A DNA stretch of 59,420 nt from Hyphomicrobiales bacterium. GTDB taxonomy: Bacteria > Pseudomonadota > Alphaproteobacteria > Rhizobiales > Rhizobiaceae. The DNA lies in assembly GCA_900471485.1 (NCBI GenBank), contig UCEU01000035.1:1-59420 (forward strand). Reading direction: 5' to 3'. This document shows, one piece after another, positions 44,393-54,279 of this stretch. Within the stretch, counting starts at the first letter, position 1; every line of letters begins with the position of its first letter. The notes below the pieces were generated by a model. The model made no database searches. It saw nothing but the letters and a program-made list of their open reading frames with translations, and was not told the DNA's origin. The translations under genes and the position numbers were made by a program.

Positions 44393-45894
44393 CAGCGCAA
44401 ATCCTTCGAAACGATGTGATCGGCAACGCGCAGCGCCTGGCTTGCCACCGTCAGCGCCGGATTGACCGCCGCCGAGGTCGGCAGGAAACTGGCATCGACC
44501 ACGAACAGGTTCTGGTGGTCGAACGCCCGGCAATAGACATCGAGCGGCGCCAGCGCCGGATCGGTCCCGATCCTGATGGTGCCGCACTGATGCGACGGCG
44601 TGCGCTTGTCGAACGGTCGCGACAGCACAAGCGGGAAGCCGATCGCCTTCAGTATCTGCTTCAGCTTCGAAACCAGCGAGAGATGCGCGTCCCAGTTCGT
44701 GCGCTGCCATTGCAGCACGATCCGCTCGCCATCCACCCTCACCCGGCTCTCGGGGTTGGGAACGTCCTCGCTCATCGCGTAGAAATCGATTGCATGGCCG
44801 GTGATCCGGTCGAGCAGCCACTCCGGCACGCGCGGCATGGAACCCTTCAGCACCTTGCCGGAGATACGCCCGAGGAGCTGCACGTTGCCAAGCGGCGGAC
44901 CGCCCACGCCATCGGAGAGATAGAAATCGTTGAATCCGAAGGTCTTCTGGTAGATCGACGTGTTTCGGTAGCGGGGCGATACGGCAATCACCGCCGAGGA
45001 ATTGTGGTTCATGAAATTCCGGCCGACCTGATCGGAGGAATTGGCAAGGCCCGTCCGGTAGCGATCACTGGCCGAGCGCAGAAGCAGCGCTGACGATTGA
45101 ACGGCGCCGGCCGACAGGATCACCAGCTTCGGCGAAACGCTGTACGTCTCGCCCGATCTCACATAGGTCACGCGCTCGATGCGCCCGCCCTCGCCCGCCT
45201 CCAGCCGCGTCACCCCCGAGCCCGTCTGTATCCTGACATTGTCGTGCTTCAGCGCCAGCGAAAGCGCCGCCGTCTCCGCATCCATCTTGCCGTCGTCGGA
45301 ATTGGGGTGCGCATCCCAGGGCGTCTTTGCCTTGGCGAGCCAGCGATCGATATCGATTCCAAGCGGCAGCGAGAACGGATGCAGCCCCTTCATCTTCAGC
45401 CGATGCCTGACATCGGCGATATCGGGTTCGTCGGGAACCGGCGGAAAGGCGTAGCCGGAGGAGTGGGCAGGCTCGGTCGGGTCCTCCCCCAGCGCTCCGC
45501 GCACCTGATACATCTTTTCAGCGAGGCCGTACCAAGGCTCCAATTCCTCATAGGGAAACGGCCATGCCGGCGAGACGCCTTCCTGATGCCGGATTTCCTC
45601 GAAGTCCTCCTTGCGGTAGCGCGACAGCACCGCGCCGAAGAACTTCGAATTGCCGCCGACATTGTAGTAGTTGCCGGGATTGAAGCCGGTGCCGTTGGCC
45701 TCGTACCAGGTTTCCCTGGGGCGGAAGTGCCCGCGCTGGAAGATCGCGCGCGCGTCCCGGTTCTCGGGCCGGTCGGCAAGCCGCTCTCCTGCTTCGAGGA
45801 TCAGGATCGAGGCGCCACTGGCGGCAAGGCCTGCGGCAACCGTCGAGCCGCCGATGCCGGAGCCGATGATGACGATATCTGGCGTCATGGTCAT
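44392..45894 (-). CDS. GMC family oxidoreductase (sugar-oxidising subgroup)
   Basis: 500 residues. FAD loop DIVIIGSGIGGSTVAAGLA, ILEAGE, NVGGNSKFFGAVLSRYR (substrate-side FAD contact) and the C-terminal GMC_oxred_C motif HQCGTIRIGTDP, then FVVDASFLPTSAAVNPALTVA. The subgroup includes fructose dehydrogenase, gluconate 2-dehydrogenase and glycoside-3-oxidising enzymes, which act on sugars rather than simple alcohols; this points to a carbohydrate-like substrate. No small cytochrome or hitch-hiker subunit gene is adjacent. It starts 20 bp after the ATPase gene. Confidence 0.9.
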   Translation of the reverse strand: MTMTPDIVIIGSGIGGSTVAAGLAASGASILILEAGERLADRPENRDARAIFQRGHFRPRETWYEANGTGFNPGNYYNVGGNSKFFGAVLSRYRKEDFEEIRHQEGVSPAWPFPYEELEPWYGLAEKMYQVRGALGEDPTEPAHSSGYAFPPVPDEPDIADVRHRLKMKGLHPFSLPLGIDIDRWLAKAKTPWDAHPNSDDGKMDAETAALSLALKHDNVRIQTGSGVTRLEAGEGGRIERVTYVRSGETYSVSPKLVILSAGAVQSSALLLRSASDRYRTGLANSSDQVGRNFMNHNSSAVIAVSPRYRNTSIYQKTFGFNDFYLSDGVGGPPLGNVQLLGRISGKVLKGSMPRVPEWLLDRITGHAIDFYAMSEDVPNPESRVRVDGERIVLQWQRTNWDAHLSLVSKLKQILKAIGFPLVLSRPFDKRTPSHQCGTIRIGTDPALAPLDVYCRAFDHQNLFVVDASFLPTSAAVNPALTVASQALRVADHIVSKDLR

Positions 45895-45914
45895 GTCGAT
45901 CTACCTGCCGGGCC

Positions 45915-47030
45915 TCAAGCGATGCGCGCCTGTGTCTGGGGGTCGAAGAACACGACCTTGTCGAGGTTGAAGGCAAGTCGCGCATGCTGACCGGCGCTGA
46001 TGCGCGCATCCGCCCTGAGCCGCGCGACGACCTCCTTGCCGCCGAGCTTGGTGACGGCGAAAGTGTCGGAGCCGGCGGGCTCCACCACCTCGATCAGGCA
46101 ATCGCCTTCGGCCAGAGACTGCGCGTTGCGGTCCGCGCCGTCGGGGTCGGTCAGCGCTTCCGGCCGGATGCCGAAAACCACCTGCCGGCCGGCATGGGCT
46201 TCCAGCGAATTGCGCCCCGGCGCGATCGGCAGCAGCATCGGCTCGCCGCCGGCGCGCGCCAGCGAAACGGACAGCCCCGAAGCGCCCTTCTCGATGGTAC
46301 CCGAAAGAAGGTTCATGGCCGGAGAGCCCATGAAGTCGGCGACGAACATGTTGGCGGGGTTGTTGTAGATTTCGGCCGGCGTGCCGAACTGCTGCACCTC
46401 GCCGTCCTTCATGACGGCGATCTTGGTGGCCAGCGTCATTGCCTCGATCTGGTCGTGCGTGACGTAGACGATCGTCTTGCCGGTCGCCTGGTGCAGGCGC
46501 TTGATCTCGATGCGCATGTCGACGCGCAGCTTGGCGTCCAGGTTGGAAAGCGGCTCGTCGAACAGGAAGAGCTTGGGATCGCGCACCAGCGCGCGGCCCA
46601 TGGCGACACGCTGCCGCTGGCCGCCCGAAAGCTGGCTCGGCTTGCGGTCCAGCAGATGGCCGATCTGCAGCACTTTGGCGACCTTGTCGATCGCCGCCTT
46701 GCGCTCGTCGGCCGGCACGCCGCGCATCTCCATGCCGAAGGAGATGTTTCCCGCGACCGTCATGTTCGGATAGAGCGCGTAGCTCTGGAATACCATGGCG
46801 ATATCGCGCTTGGATGGATGCAGATCCGAGATGCTGCGGCCATCGACGCTGATGTCGCCCTCGGTGATGGCCTCCAGCCCGGCGATGGTGTTGAGCAGCG
46901 TGGACTTGCCGCAGCCGGACGGGCCGACCAGCACCAGGAAGCCGCCCTTTTCCAGCTCAAGATCGATGCCCTTGAGGATTTCCAGTGCGCCGAAACGCTT
47001 TCTGAGGCCTGAGATTTCGAGAAAAGCCAT
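45915..47030 (-). CDS. ABC transporter ATP-binding protein, UgpC/MalK type
   Basis: 371 residues. All motifs are canonical: Walker A GPSGCGKST, Q-loop VFQSYALYP, signature LSGGQRQR, Walker B LFLFDEP, D-loop SNLDAKL, switch YVTHDQIEAMTLA, and a C-terminal TOBE domain from about 240. It would work as a homodimer powering the two permeases encoded upstream, in contrast with the heterodimeric GlpS/GlpT pair in this window. Four-base gap to the preceding permease gene. Confidence 0.95.
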   Translation of the reverse strand: MAFLEISGLRKRFGALEILKGIDLELEKGGFLVLVGPSGCGKSTLLNTIAGLEAITEGDISVDGRSISDLHPSKRDIAMVFQSYALYPNMTVAGNISFGMEMRGVPADERKAAIDKVAKVLQIGHLLDRKPSQLSGGQRQRVAMGRALVRDPKLFLFDEPLSNLDAKLRVDMRIEIKRLHQATGKTIVYVTHDQIEAMTLATKIAVMKDGEVQQFGTPAEIYNNPANMFVADFMGSPAMNLLSGTIEKGASGLSVSLARAGGEPMLLPIAPGRNSLEAHAGRQVVFGIRPEALTDPDGADRNAQSLAEGDCLIEVVEPAGSDTFAVTKLGGKEVVARLRADARISAGQHARLAFNLDKVVFFDPQTQARIA

Positions 47031-47034
47031 GGGA

Positions 47035-47970
47035 TTATCCTTTGACCGCGCCCGCCATCAGACCGCGAACGAAATAGCGGCCGGCGAGGATGTAGACGAG
47101 AAGCGTGGGCATGGCGGCGATCATCGCGGCGGCCATGTTGACATTGTATTCGACCACACCGGTCGAGGTGTTGACGACGTTGTTCAGCGCCACCGTCATC
47201 GGCATGGACTCGCCGGTTCCCGCATAGGCGGATGCGAACAGGAAGTCGTTCCAGATGTTGGTGAATTGGTAGATCACCGTCACGACGATGATCGGCAGCG
47301 AGTTCGGCAGCATGATGCGGCGGAAGATCTGGAAGAAGCTCGCGCCATCCACCTGCGCCGCACGAACCAGTTCCGTCGGAAACGCCTCGTAATAGTTGCG
47401 GAAGAACAGCGTCGTGAAGCCGAGACCGTAGACGACGTGGACGATGACGAGGTTGACCGTCGGATTGCCGAAGCCGAGCGACATGCCGATATCGTTGGTG
47501 AGCATGTTGCCGAAGCGGCCGAGGCTGCCGAGAATGGTCGCCATCGGCAGCAGCACCGACTGGAACGGAATGAAGCAGGCAAAGAGCATCAGCCCGAACA
47601 CCAGCGTATGGCCGGGGAAGCGCCACTTGGTGAGCACGTAGCCGTTGAGCGCGCCGAGGATGGTCGAGATCGCGACGGCGGGGACAACCATCTTGATCGA
47701 GTTCCAGAAGTAGCCCTTGATGCCGGCACAGGTGAGACCGACGCAGGTCTCGCCCCAGGCCTTGACCCATGGCTCGAAGGTCGGCGCCGCCGGCAGCGAC
47801 AGCATGTTGCCGCTCTGAATCTCGTCCATCGTCTTGAACGAGGTGACCAGCATGACGAAGAGCGGCATCAGGTAGATGATCGCGAAGATCGCCAGCAGGC
47901 CGTAGATGAAGATGCGGTTGAACATCCGCATGCGTGCCATGCTGGAGGCATCCGATGTGACCGTGCTCAT
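47035..47970 (-). CDS. Carbohydrate-type ABC transporter permease (MalG-like)
   Basis: 311 residues. Six membrane helices; EAA loop FPTELVRAAQVDGASFFQIF, an exact family pattern with G at the key site. Its start ATG overlaps the stop of the upstream permease gene by four bases (ATGA). It is the inner-membrane half of the importer. Confidence 0.94.
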   Translation of the reverse strand: MSTVTSDASSMARMRMFNRIFIYGLLAIFAIIYLMPLFVMLVTSFKTMDEIQSGNMLSLPAAPTFEPWVKAWGETCVGLTCAGIKGYFWNSIKMVVPAVAISTILGALNGYVLTKWRFPGHTLVFGLMLFACFIPFQSVLLPMATILGSLGRFGNMLTNDIGMSLGFGNPTVNLVIVHVVYGLGFTTLFFRNYYEAFPTELVRAAQVDGASFFQIFRRIMLPNSLPIIVVTVIYQFTNIWNDFLFASAYAGTGESMPMTVALNNVVNTSTGVVEYNVNMAAAMIAAMPTLLVYILAGRYFVRGLMAGAVKG

Positions 47971-48920
47971 CGCGATTTCTCCCGCAGTTCCGAATAGAGA
48001 TAGGGAATGATGATCGCCGAGATGGTCATCAGCATGATCACGGCACTGGCCGAGCCGACGGCCATCTCGTTGCGCTTGAAGGTGTATTCATACATGAAGT
48101 TGGACGGCAGCCAGGCCGAGCCGCCGGGGCCGCCCGAGGTCAGCGCGACCACAAGGTCGTAGGACTTGATCGCCATGTGCGCGAGCACGATGAAGGCGGA
48201 GAGGAAGACGGGCCTCAGAAGCGGGATGATGATGCGGCGGTAGAGCTGCACCGTCGAGGCGCCATCGATCTGCGCAGCCTTCATGATCTCGCTGTCGATG
48301 CCACGCAGGCCCGCGAGGAACATCGCCATGACGAAGCCCGAGGCCTGCCAGACGCCGGCGATGACGACGGTGTAGATCACGAAGTCCTTGTTCTTGATCC
48401 AGTCGAAGTGAAAGCTCGTCCAGCCGAAGTGATGCAGTGTCTGTTCCAGGCCGAGACCCGGATCGAGGAACCATTTCCAGGCAACGCCGGTGACGATGAA
48501 GGAGAGCGCCATCGGATAGAGGAAGATCGGCCGCAGAATGCCTTCGCCGCGGATTTTCTGGTCGAGCAGGATCGCGAGCAGCAGCCCGAGGCCCAGGCAG
48601 ATGGCAATATAAAGGAAGCCGAAGATCCCCATATTGGTGATCGACGTGTACCAGGACGACGGCGGATCGCTCTCGAAGGTCCAGCGCCAGAGCCGTTGAT
48701 AGGCGCGAGGCCCGGTCAGCGCGTAGGACGGAAAGGTCTTTGAATTGGTGAAGGACAGATAGACCGTCCAGAGGATGAAGCCGTAGACGAAGACCAGCGT
48801 GATGGCGAAGCTCGGCGCGAGCACGATTTTCGGCAGCGCGTCCTGCAGCCAGCCGCGCAGGGAAAACGAGGTTCCGCGCTGCGCCGTGACTTCTGCTTTG
48901 GTGGTAGCGATAGTGCTCAT
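47967..48920 (-). CDS. Carbohydrate-type ABC transporter permease (MalF-like)
   Basis: 317 residues from the ATG at 48920; GGGAGGGGG lies 9 nt upstream, while ATGs at 48929 and 48974 are too close to it or precede it. Six membrane helices; EAA loop IDSEIMKAAQIDGASTVQLY. It partners the MalG-like permease and overlaps it. The short basic N-terminus is cytoplasmic. Confidence 0.94.
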   Translation of the reverse strand: MSTIATTKAEVTAQRGTSFSLRGWLQDALPKIVLAPSFAITLVFVYGFILWTVYLSFTNSKTFPSYALTGPRAYQRLWRWTFESDPPSSWYTSITNMGIFGFLYIAICLGLGLLLAILLDQKIRGEGILRPIFLYPMALSFIVTGVAWKWFLDPGLGLEQTLHHFGWTSFHFDWIKNKDFVIYTVVIAGVWQASGFVMAMFLAGLRGIDSEIMKAAQIDGASTVQLYRRIIIPLLRPVFLSAFIVLAHMAIKSYDLVVALTSGGPGGSAWLPSNFMYEYTFKRNEMAVGSASAVIMLMTISAIIIPYLYSELREKSR

Positions 48921-48961
48921 AACATTCATCCCCCTCCCAAGGGTGACGTTGGCAGTCGATA

Positions 48962-48989
48962 TCTTCCCCGCCATCCGAGGCGGGGAAGA
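48962..48989 (-). other. Intercistronic stem-loop between binding-protein and permease genes
   Basis: A perfect 11-bp stem, TCTTCCCCGCC/GGCGGGGAAGA, with a 6-nt loop, 16 bases after the binding-protein stop codon, without a T-run. This is the classic position for a hairpin that stabilises binding-protein mRNA or attenuates downstream expression. Confidence 0.65.
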
Positions 48990-49005
48990 CCATGCTTGGA
49001 GCCGA

Positions 49006-50268
49006 TTACTTGGCGTCGTCGATTGCCTTCACGAGCTCTTCGACGGCCTGGTCGGAGGTCTTGATCTGGCCGTGAACGAATTTCGAGACGACGTCCTTGT
49101 AGGCGTTGGCAACGGCCGGAGGCGCGCCATAGCCCTGTGCCAGCGAGCCGAACAGCGTGCCGCCTTCGTTGGCTGCCTTCAGGTCGGCGATGCCCTTCTT
49201 ACCGCAGGCGTCGAAGTCGGTATCCGGCACGTCGGTACGAGCGGGAACCGAGCCCTTGACGACGTTGAAGGCCGACTGGAAGCTCTTCGACAGCGTTGCC
49301 GTCGCAAGCGCCACCTGGGCGGCCTTGCGATCGTCTGGAACGTTGAACATGCCGAACATGTCGGAGTTGTAGATCACGCTGCCGTCGGTGCCGGGGAAGC
49401 GGTAGCAAAGGAAGTCGGTGTCGGGCGTCTTCTTGGCGGCGACGAATTCGCCCTTGGCCCAGTCACCCATCACCTGCACCAGCGCATCACCCTTGATGAC
49501 CATGGCGGTCGCAAGGTTCCAGTCGCGGCCGGAGAAGTTCGGATCGACATACTTGATCAGCGTGGCAAGGTTGTCGAACGACTTCTTCATCGTGTCGGAC
49601 TTCAGCGACTCCTCGTCGAGTTCGTTGAAGGCCTTCTTGTAGAACTCCGGTCCGCCGGTCGACAGCACGACGCTGTCGAACATGGTGGCTTCCTGCCAGT
49701 TCTGGCCGCCGAGAGCGAGCGGCGTGACGCCCGCAGCCTTGGCCTTGTCGAGCAGGGCAACGAGGTCTTCGAAGGTCTTCGGCTGCGTGCCGCCGATCTT
49801 GTCCATCACGGCCTTGTTGATCCAAAGCCAATTGACGGAGTGAACGTTGACCGGAGCCGCGACCCATTTGCCGTCATAGACGGAGAACTTCTGCAGCGCT
49901 TCGGGAACCGACTTGTCCCAGCCTTCCTTCTTCGCCGTTTCGGTGAGATCGCCCATCACACCTGCTTGCGCGTAGTCGAGAACGGTGTAGCCGAGCATCT
50001 GTGAAGCCGTCGGATAGGTGCCAGCCGCAACCATCGCCTTCAGCGCGGTCATCGCAGCGTCACCACCACCACCAGCGACCGGCACGTCTTTCCACGCGTA
50101 GCCTTCCTTCGCCAGATCGCCCTTCAGCACGTTGAGCGCCGCAGCCTCGCCGCCGGACGTCCACCAATGCAGCATCTGCACTTCTTTTACATCATCAGCG
50201 CGCGCCAAACCGCCCGCGGCACCCATTGCCAAAGCGACCACGGCAGTCGCTGTTAGAAATCTGCGCAT
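49006..50268 (-). CDS. ABC transporter sugar-type substrate-binding protein
   Basis: 420 residues from the ATG at 50268 (GGGAGG about 8 nt upstream). Signal peptide 1-24 (cleavage after LARA), then a family 1 solute-binding protein: VQMLHWWTSGGEAAALNVLK at the N-terminus, the NVHSVNWLWINKAVMDKIGG hinge region and GDWAKGEFVAAKK. The many aromatic residues and the HWWTSGGE start resemble glucose/mannose and other monosaccharide binding proteins. It delivers the inducer or substrate to the permeases downstream. It is separated from the aldehyde dehydrogenase gene by 104 bp, the largest gap in the run, where an internal promoter could lie. Confidence 0.94.
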   Translation of the reverse strand: MRRFLTATAVVALAMGAAGGLARADDVKEVQMLHWWTSGGEAAALNVLKGDLAKEGYAWKDVPVAGGGGDAAMTALKAMVAAGTYPTASQMLGYTVLDYAQAGVMGDLTETAKKEGWDKSVPEALQKFSVYDGKWVAAPVNVHSVNWLWINKAVMDKIGGTQPKTFEDLVALLDKAKAAGVTPLALGGQNWQEATMFDSVVLSTGGPEFYKKAFNELDEESLKSDTMKKSFDNLATLIKYVDPNFSGRDWNLATAMVIKGDALVQVMGDWAKGEFVAAKKTPDTDFLCYRFPGTDGSVIYNSDMFGMFNVPDDRKAAQVALATATLSKSFQSAFNVVKGSVPARTDVPDTDFDACGKKGIADLKAANEGGTLFGSLAQGYGAPPAVANAYKDVVSKFVHGQIKTSDQAVEELVKAIDDAK

Positions 50269-50372
50269 TTGAAAACCTCCCGTTTTCAAGTTCGCGAAAC
50301 GAGACCCATTCCCGTTCCGTATTCCCCCGCCCTCCCGAGCGTGGTTTCTGCAGACCGACTCCCCGCCGGTCC

Positions 50373-51887
50373 TCAGCTTTTTGGCATCCACCAGTTGGTG
50401 CGGCTGCCGATATGCATGTTGAGCGTCTTCGTCTCGGTGTAATCCTCCACCGCATGGCGGCCGAGCTCGCGTCCGAGGCCGGACTGCTTGTATCCCCCGA
50501 ACGGCAGCTCCGATGCGCCGTCCATGAATGTGTTCATCCAGACCGTTCCCGCCCGTACGCGGCGGCCGATCGTCAGGCAGGTGTCGAAGTCCCTGCTCCA
50601 CACGCCCGCAGACAGGCCGTAATCGATAGCGTTGGCAATCTCGATCGCCTCCGCCGTCGTCTCGAAGGTCAGAACCGACAACACCGGCCCGAACACCTCC
50701 TCGCGCGCCACCGCCATGCCCGACGTGACCTGCGAGAGGATGGTGGGCGCCATGAACTGGCCCATGCCGAGATCGAGCGTCCCGCCGCCATGGGCGATCT
50801 CGGCGCCCGCGCGCGCAGCACCGCTGACGTAGCCGGCGATCTTGTCGAGATGCTGCGGCGTGATGATCGCGCCAACCTGCGTGGTCGGATCAAGCGGATC
50901 GCCGACCTTCACCTGTTTGGCGAGTTCAGCCACGCGGGCGACCACATCCTTGGCGATGCTCTTGTGCAGGATCAGCCGCGATCCGGCATTGCAGCATTCG
51001 CCGGCGTTGAAATAGGCGCCGAACACGGCCGCGTCGATGAAGGCGTCGAGGTCCGCATCCGGGAAGACGATCTGCGGGTTCTTGCCGCCCAGTTCCAACG
51101 ATACCTTCTTCAGCGTCTGCGCCGCATTGCTCATGGTGAGTTTTCCGACGCCGGTCGATCCCGTGAACGAGACCATGTCGACGTCGGGATGCGCGGTCAT
51201 CACCGCCCCGACCTCGGGTCCCGTCCCGGTAACGATGTTCACGACACCCTCGGGAACGCCCGCCTCCTGCAGGATTTCACCGAGAACCAGCGTAGAGCCC
51301 GATGTCATCTCCGACGGCTTCACGACCGTCGTGCAGCCTGCCGCAAGCGCGAACGGCAGCTTCTGGCCGACGATGAGGAACGGGAAATTCCAGGGCGTGA
51401 TGATCGACACGACGCCGATCGCCTCGCGCAGCACGACGCCGAGCGTGCCGTCACCGAGCGTATTGTAGCTCTCGCCGTGCAGATCGCGCGCCAGCGCCGC
51501 CGCATAGCGCCAGATATCGACTGAACCGGCGATCTCGCCGCGCACCTGGCTGATCGGCTTGCCGGCCTCGATCGCGTCGAGATAAGCCAGCTCCTCCGAT
51601 CGTGTCGCGATCAGGTCGGCGGCCTTGAGCAGGATCGCCGATCGCTCCGACGCCGTCATTCTCGGCCACGGACCGGTATCGAACGCCTTGCGCGCAGCGG
51701 CGATGGCACGTTCGGCATCCGCCTTCGAACCCGCCTGGTAGCGGCTGACGACCACGCCATGGCTTGGCGCCACGCGTTCGATCGGCTCGCCCCTGCCGGT
51801 GCCGGCAACCCATTCGCCACCGATCAGCATCTTGAAGTCGCGCACCGTGCTGTCGCTCAGCGGCTTCGGGTTCACCAATACGGTCAT
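50373..51887 (-). CDS. Aldehyde dehydrogenase
   Basis: 504 residues. The ATG at 51887 overlaps the upstream stop as TAATG and is 7 nt after GGGAGA; an ATG at 51893 is too close to that site. NAD(P)-dependent ALDH superfamily: TPWNFPFLIVGQKL (N motif), GSTGVGK cofactor segment, catalytic Glu in LELGGKNPQ and catalytic Cys in NAGECCNAGSRL, then EEVFGPVLSV and PFGGYKQSGLGRELG. It oxidises an aldehyde intermediate of the cluster pathway to an acid, which the neighbouring CoA-transferase could activate. It is translationally coupled to the hydratase gene. Confidence 0.95.
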   Translation of the reverse strand: MTVLVNPKPLSDSTVRDFKMLIGGEWVAGTGRGEPIERVAPSHGVVVSRYQAGSKADAERAIAAARKAFDTGPWPRMTASERSAILLKAADLIATRSEELAYLDAIEAGKPISQVRGEIAGSVDIWRYAAALARDLHGESYNTLGDGTLGVVLREAIGVVSIITPWNFPFLIVGQKLPFALAAGCTTVVKPSEMTSGSTLVLGEILQEAGVPEGVVNIVTGTGPEVGAVMTAHPDVDMVSFTGSTGVGKLTMSNAAQTLKKVSLELGGKNPQIVFPDADLDAFIDAAVFGAYFNAGECCNAGSRLILHKSIAKDVVARVAELAKQVKVGDPLDPTTQVGAIITPQHLDKIAGYVSGAARAGAEIAHGGGTLDLGMGQFMAPTILSQVTSGMAVAREEVFGPVLSVLTFETTAEAIEIANAIDYGLSAGVWSRDFDTCLTIGRRVRAGTVWMNTFMDGASELPFGGYKQSGLGRELGRHAVEDYTETKTLNMHIGSRTNWWMPKS

Positions 51888-52666
51888 TACCATTCTCCCT
51901 TGAACTGCGCGGGGCGCTTCTCGCTGAACGCGGCGACGCCCTCTTTCAAATCGGCCGTCTTGGCGGCCAGGATCGAACCCAGCGCCTCGACCGCCGTGCC
52001 GTTGTCCTCGCCGTTGGCGGACGCGATCATCAGCTTGGCGATCTCCAGCGCCGCCGGCCCGCGCGACGCCACCCGCGCCGCATAGACCCTGGCCGCCTCG
52101 ACCGAACCGCCGGTCTCGACCACGGCATCGACCAGCCCGAGCGCCCGCGCCTCCTCGGCCGTGAACATCTCCCCGCCCAGCACCATGCGCCGGACGATCT
52201 GCGCGCCGAAGCGCTTGACCAGCCGCTGCGTGCCCGACCAGCCGGGGATCATCCCGAGCCCGGTCTCGGGCAGCCCGATCTTGATATGCTCCTCTGCGAT
52301 CCTGATGTCCGCGACGCCGGCAAGCTCGAGGCCACCGCCGAGCGCGTGGCCGTTGAGTGCAGCGATCAGCGGCACCCTCAGCGTCGCCAGCCGTTCGAAC
52401 ACGCGGTGGCCGAACCGCACCCAGGCATGCCCGAACTCGTTGGCCGACATCCCGCCCCAGGCCTTGATATCGCCGCCCGCAGAGAATGCCTTGCCCTCGC
52501 CCGTCAGGATCGCGACGCGCACGGCCGCGTTGGCCTCGACTTCGTCGCAGGCGGCCGACAATTCTTTCAGCATGTCGATGTCGAGCGCATTGAGCTTGCT
52601 CGGCCGCGCGACCGTGATGACCGCGACCGCCCCTTCGACCTCGACGCGAACGGTTCCGTCAGCCAT
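51887..52666 (-). CDS. Enoyl-CoA hydratase/isomerase family protein
   Basis: 259 residues. Crotonase fold: oxyanion-hole segments FSAGGDIKA (61-69) and NGHALGGGLELAGVADIRIA (105-124), with catalytic Glu134 in LPETGLGMIPGWSG. The second catalytic Glu of true hydratases (about residue 114) is also present in GGLELA. It would add water to or rearrange a CoA thioester made by the preceding CoA-transferase. Its start overlaps the CoA-transferase stop by eight bases. Confidence 0.92.
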   Translation of the reverse strand: MADGTVRVEVEGAVAVITVARPSKLNALDIDMLKELSAACDEVEANAAVRVAILTGEGKAFSAGGDIKAWGGMSANEFGHAWVRFGHRVFERLATLRVPLIAALNGHALGGGLELAGVADIRIAEEHIKIGLPETGLGMIPGWSGTQRLVKRFGAQIVRRMVLGGEMFTAEEARALGLVDAVVETGGSVEAARVYAARVASRGPAALEIAKLMIASANGEDNGTAVEALGSILAAKTADLKEGVAAFSEKRPAQFKGEW

Positions 52667-54272
52667 TGAACGTGCCCTCCAGGACGCGCTGCTTCTTCTG
52701 CGGCAGCATCAGGCCGATCGGGTCCTCGGCAAACAGCTTGGCATCCATGACCTTCAGATTGTCGGCGACAACAAGCGGAAATTCGGACTGGTCCAGAATA
52801 TGCGCCTGCAGATCCACGCCCGGCGCGATCTCCGTCAGCACGATGCCCTCCGGCGTCAGCTTCAGAACGCACCGCTCGGTGACATATAGGATATCCTGCC
52901 CCTGCTCGATCGCCCGGCGACCGGAGAAGGTTACATGCTCGACGTCGTTGACGAGCTTCTTCAGCTTGCCTTCCTTCTCGATTTCAAGCTTGCCATCGGC
53001 AATCGCCAGCTTGGCGCCCGCGTTGAACATGCCGGAAAAGACGATCTTCCTGGCACGCGCCGTGATATCGACGAAACCGCCGGCGCCCGCCGTGACATGC
53101 GGTCGGAAGGAAAGCTTCGAAACGTTGACCGATCCGTCGCGGCCGATCTCCAGGAAGGACAGGAGCGACGCATCGAACCCTCCTCCCTGGAAATAGGTGA
53201 ACTGGTAGGGCGACGGCATGTAGGCATCGGCGTTGGATGCGCAGCCGAAAGCGAAGTCCAGCAGCGGCACGCCGCCGACCGCTCCCTGTTCGATCACCCA
53301 GGTGACCGACCCATGCAGGCCCTCTTCGAGCAGAATACGCGGAACGTTGGCGGAAATGCCGAAACCGAGGTTCACGCAACTGCCGCCCTGCAGTTCCTGG
53401 GCGACGCGGCGAGCGATCACCTTCTGGATGTTGAACTCCGGGACGCGGAACGTGTCCAGTGGCCGGAAGATCTCGCCCGAGATCGCCGGATCGTAGAGCG
53501 TCTGCGTCGTCTGCTTCTGGTCGGGATCGACGACGACATAATCGACCAGCATGCCGGGCACCCTGACATCGTGCGGCTTCAGCGACCCCTCCTTGGTGAT
53601 CCGCTTCACCTGCGCGATGACGATGCCGCCATTGTTGCGGGCCGCCAGCGCCTGATCAAGCCCGCCGAGATAGGCGCCTTCGTGCTCATATGTCAGGTTG
53701 CCGCGCTCATCGGCGGTCGTCGCCCTGATGATCGTCACGTCGGGAATGATCGACGGGAAATACAGCCATTCCTCGCCCTCGAACGTCACGCGCTTCACGA
53801 CGGCTGTCTCGGTGCCCTTCGCATTCATGGCACAGCCCTGCCGCGCCGGATCCACGAAAGTGCCGAGACCGACCTTGGTGAGCACGCCCGGCCGCATGGC
53901 GGCTGCCTCGCGATGCATGTCGAACATGATCCCCGAGGGGATGTTATAGGCCGGGATCTCGTTGTTGGTGATCATCTGCCAGATCAGCGGCGGCTCCGCG
54001 GTCGAGGGACCGGATGGGTAAGAGCCGCCGACGATCCGCTTCAGAAGCCCTCGTTTGGCGATGTAGTCGACACCCTTGATGCCACTCATGTCTCCGGCGG
54101 CGATCGGGTGCAGCGTGGTAATGTCGCGCGGATGGCCGGTCTCGTCGAAGCGCTCGCCGATCGCCTTCAGCATCAGATCCGGGCAACCGAGGCCGCTCGA
54201 CGACGAGACCGAGACCACGGCCCCGTCGGGGATCAGTGCGGCTGCTTCTGATGCGGTGATATGCTTGCTCAT
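52659..54272 (-). CDS. Fused-subunit CoA-transferase (family I, propionate/acetate CoA-transferase type)
   Basis: 537 residues, about the sum of the alpha and beta subunits of 3-oxoacid CoA-transferases, as in YdiF and propionate CoA-transferase. The alpha half includes GLGCPDLMLKAIGERF and GVDYIAKRGLLKRIVGGSY. The beta half has GSCVNLGFGISANVP and the catalytic glutamate E328 in VIEQGAVGGVP. It moves CoA from a donor such as acetyl- or succinyl-CoA to a carboxylic acid. It sits 7 bp after the Gfo/Idh/MocA gene, which is unusual for this enzyme and hints that a sugar-derived acid is activated. Confidence 0.93.
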   Translation of the reverse strand: MSKHITASEAAALIPDGAVVSVSSSSGLGCPDLMLKAIGERFDETGHPRDITTLHPIAAGDMSGIKGVDYIAKRGLLKRIVGGSYPSGPSTAEPPLIWQMITNNEIPAYNIPSGIMFDMHREAAAMRPGVLTKVGLGTFVDPARQGCAMNAKGTETAVVKRVTFEGEEWLYFPSIIPDVTIIRATTADERGNLTYEHEGAYLGGLDQALAARNNGGIVIAQVKRITKEGSLKPHDVRVPGMLVDYVVVDPDQKQTTQTLYDPAISGEIFRPLDTFRVPEFNIQKVIARRVAQELQGGSCVNLGFGISANVPRILLEEGLHGSVTWVIEQGAVGGVPLLDFAFGCASNADAYMPSPYQFTYFQGGGFDASLLSFLEIGRDGSVNVSKLSFRPHVTAGAGGFVDITARARKIVFSGMFNAGAKLAIADGKLEIEKEGKLKKLVNDVEHVTFSGRRAIEQGQDILYVTERCVLKLTPEGIVLTEIAPGVDLQAHILDQSEFPLVVADNLKVMDAKLFAEDPIGLMLPQKKQRVLEGTFNG

Positions 54273-54279
54273 CTCGGCC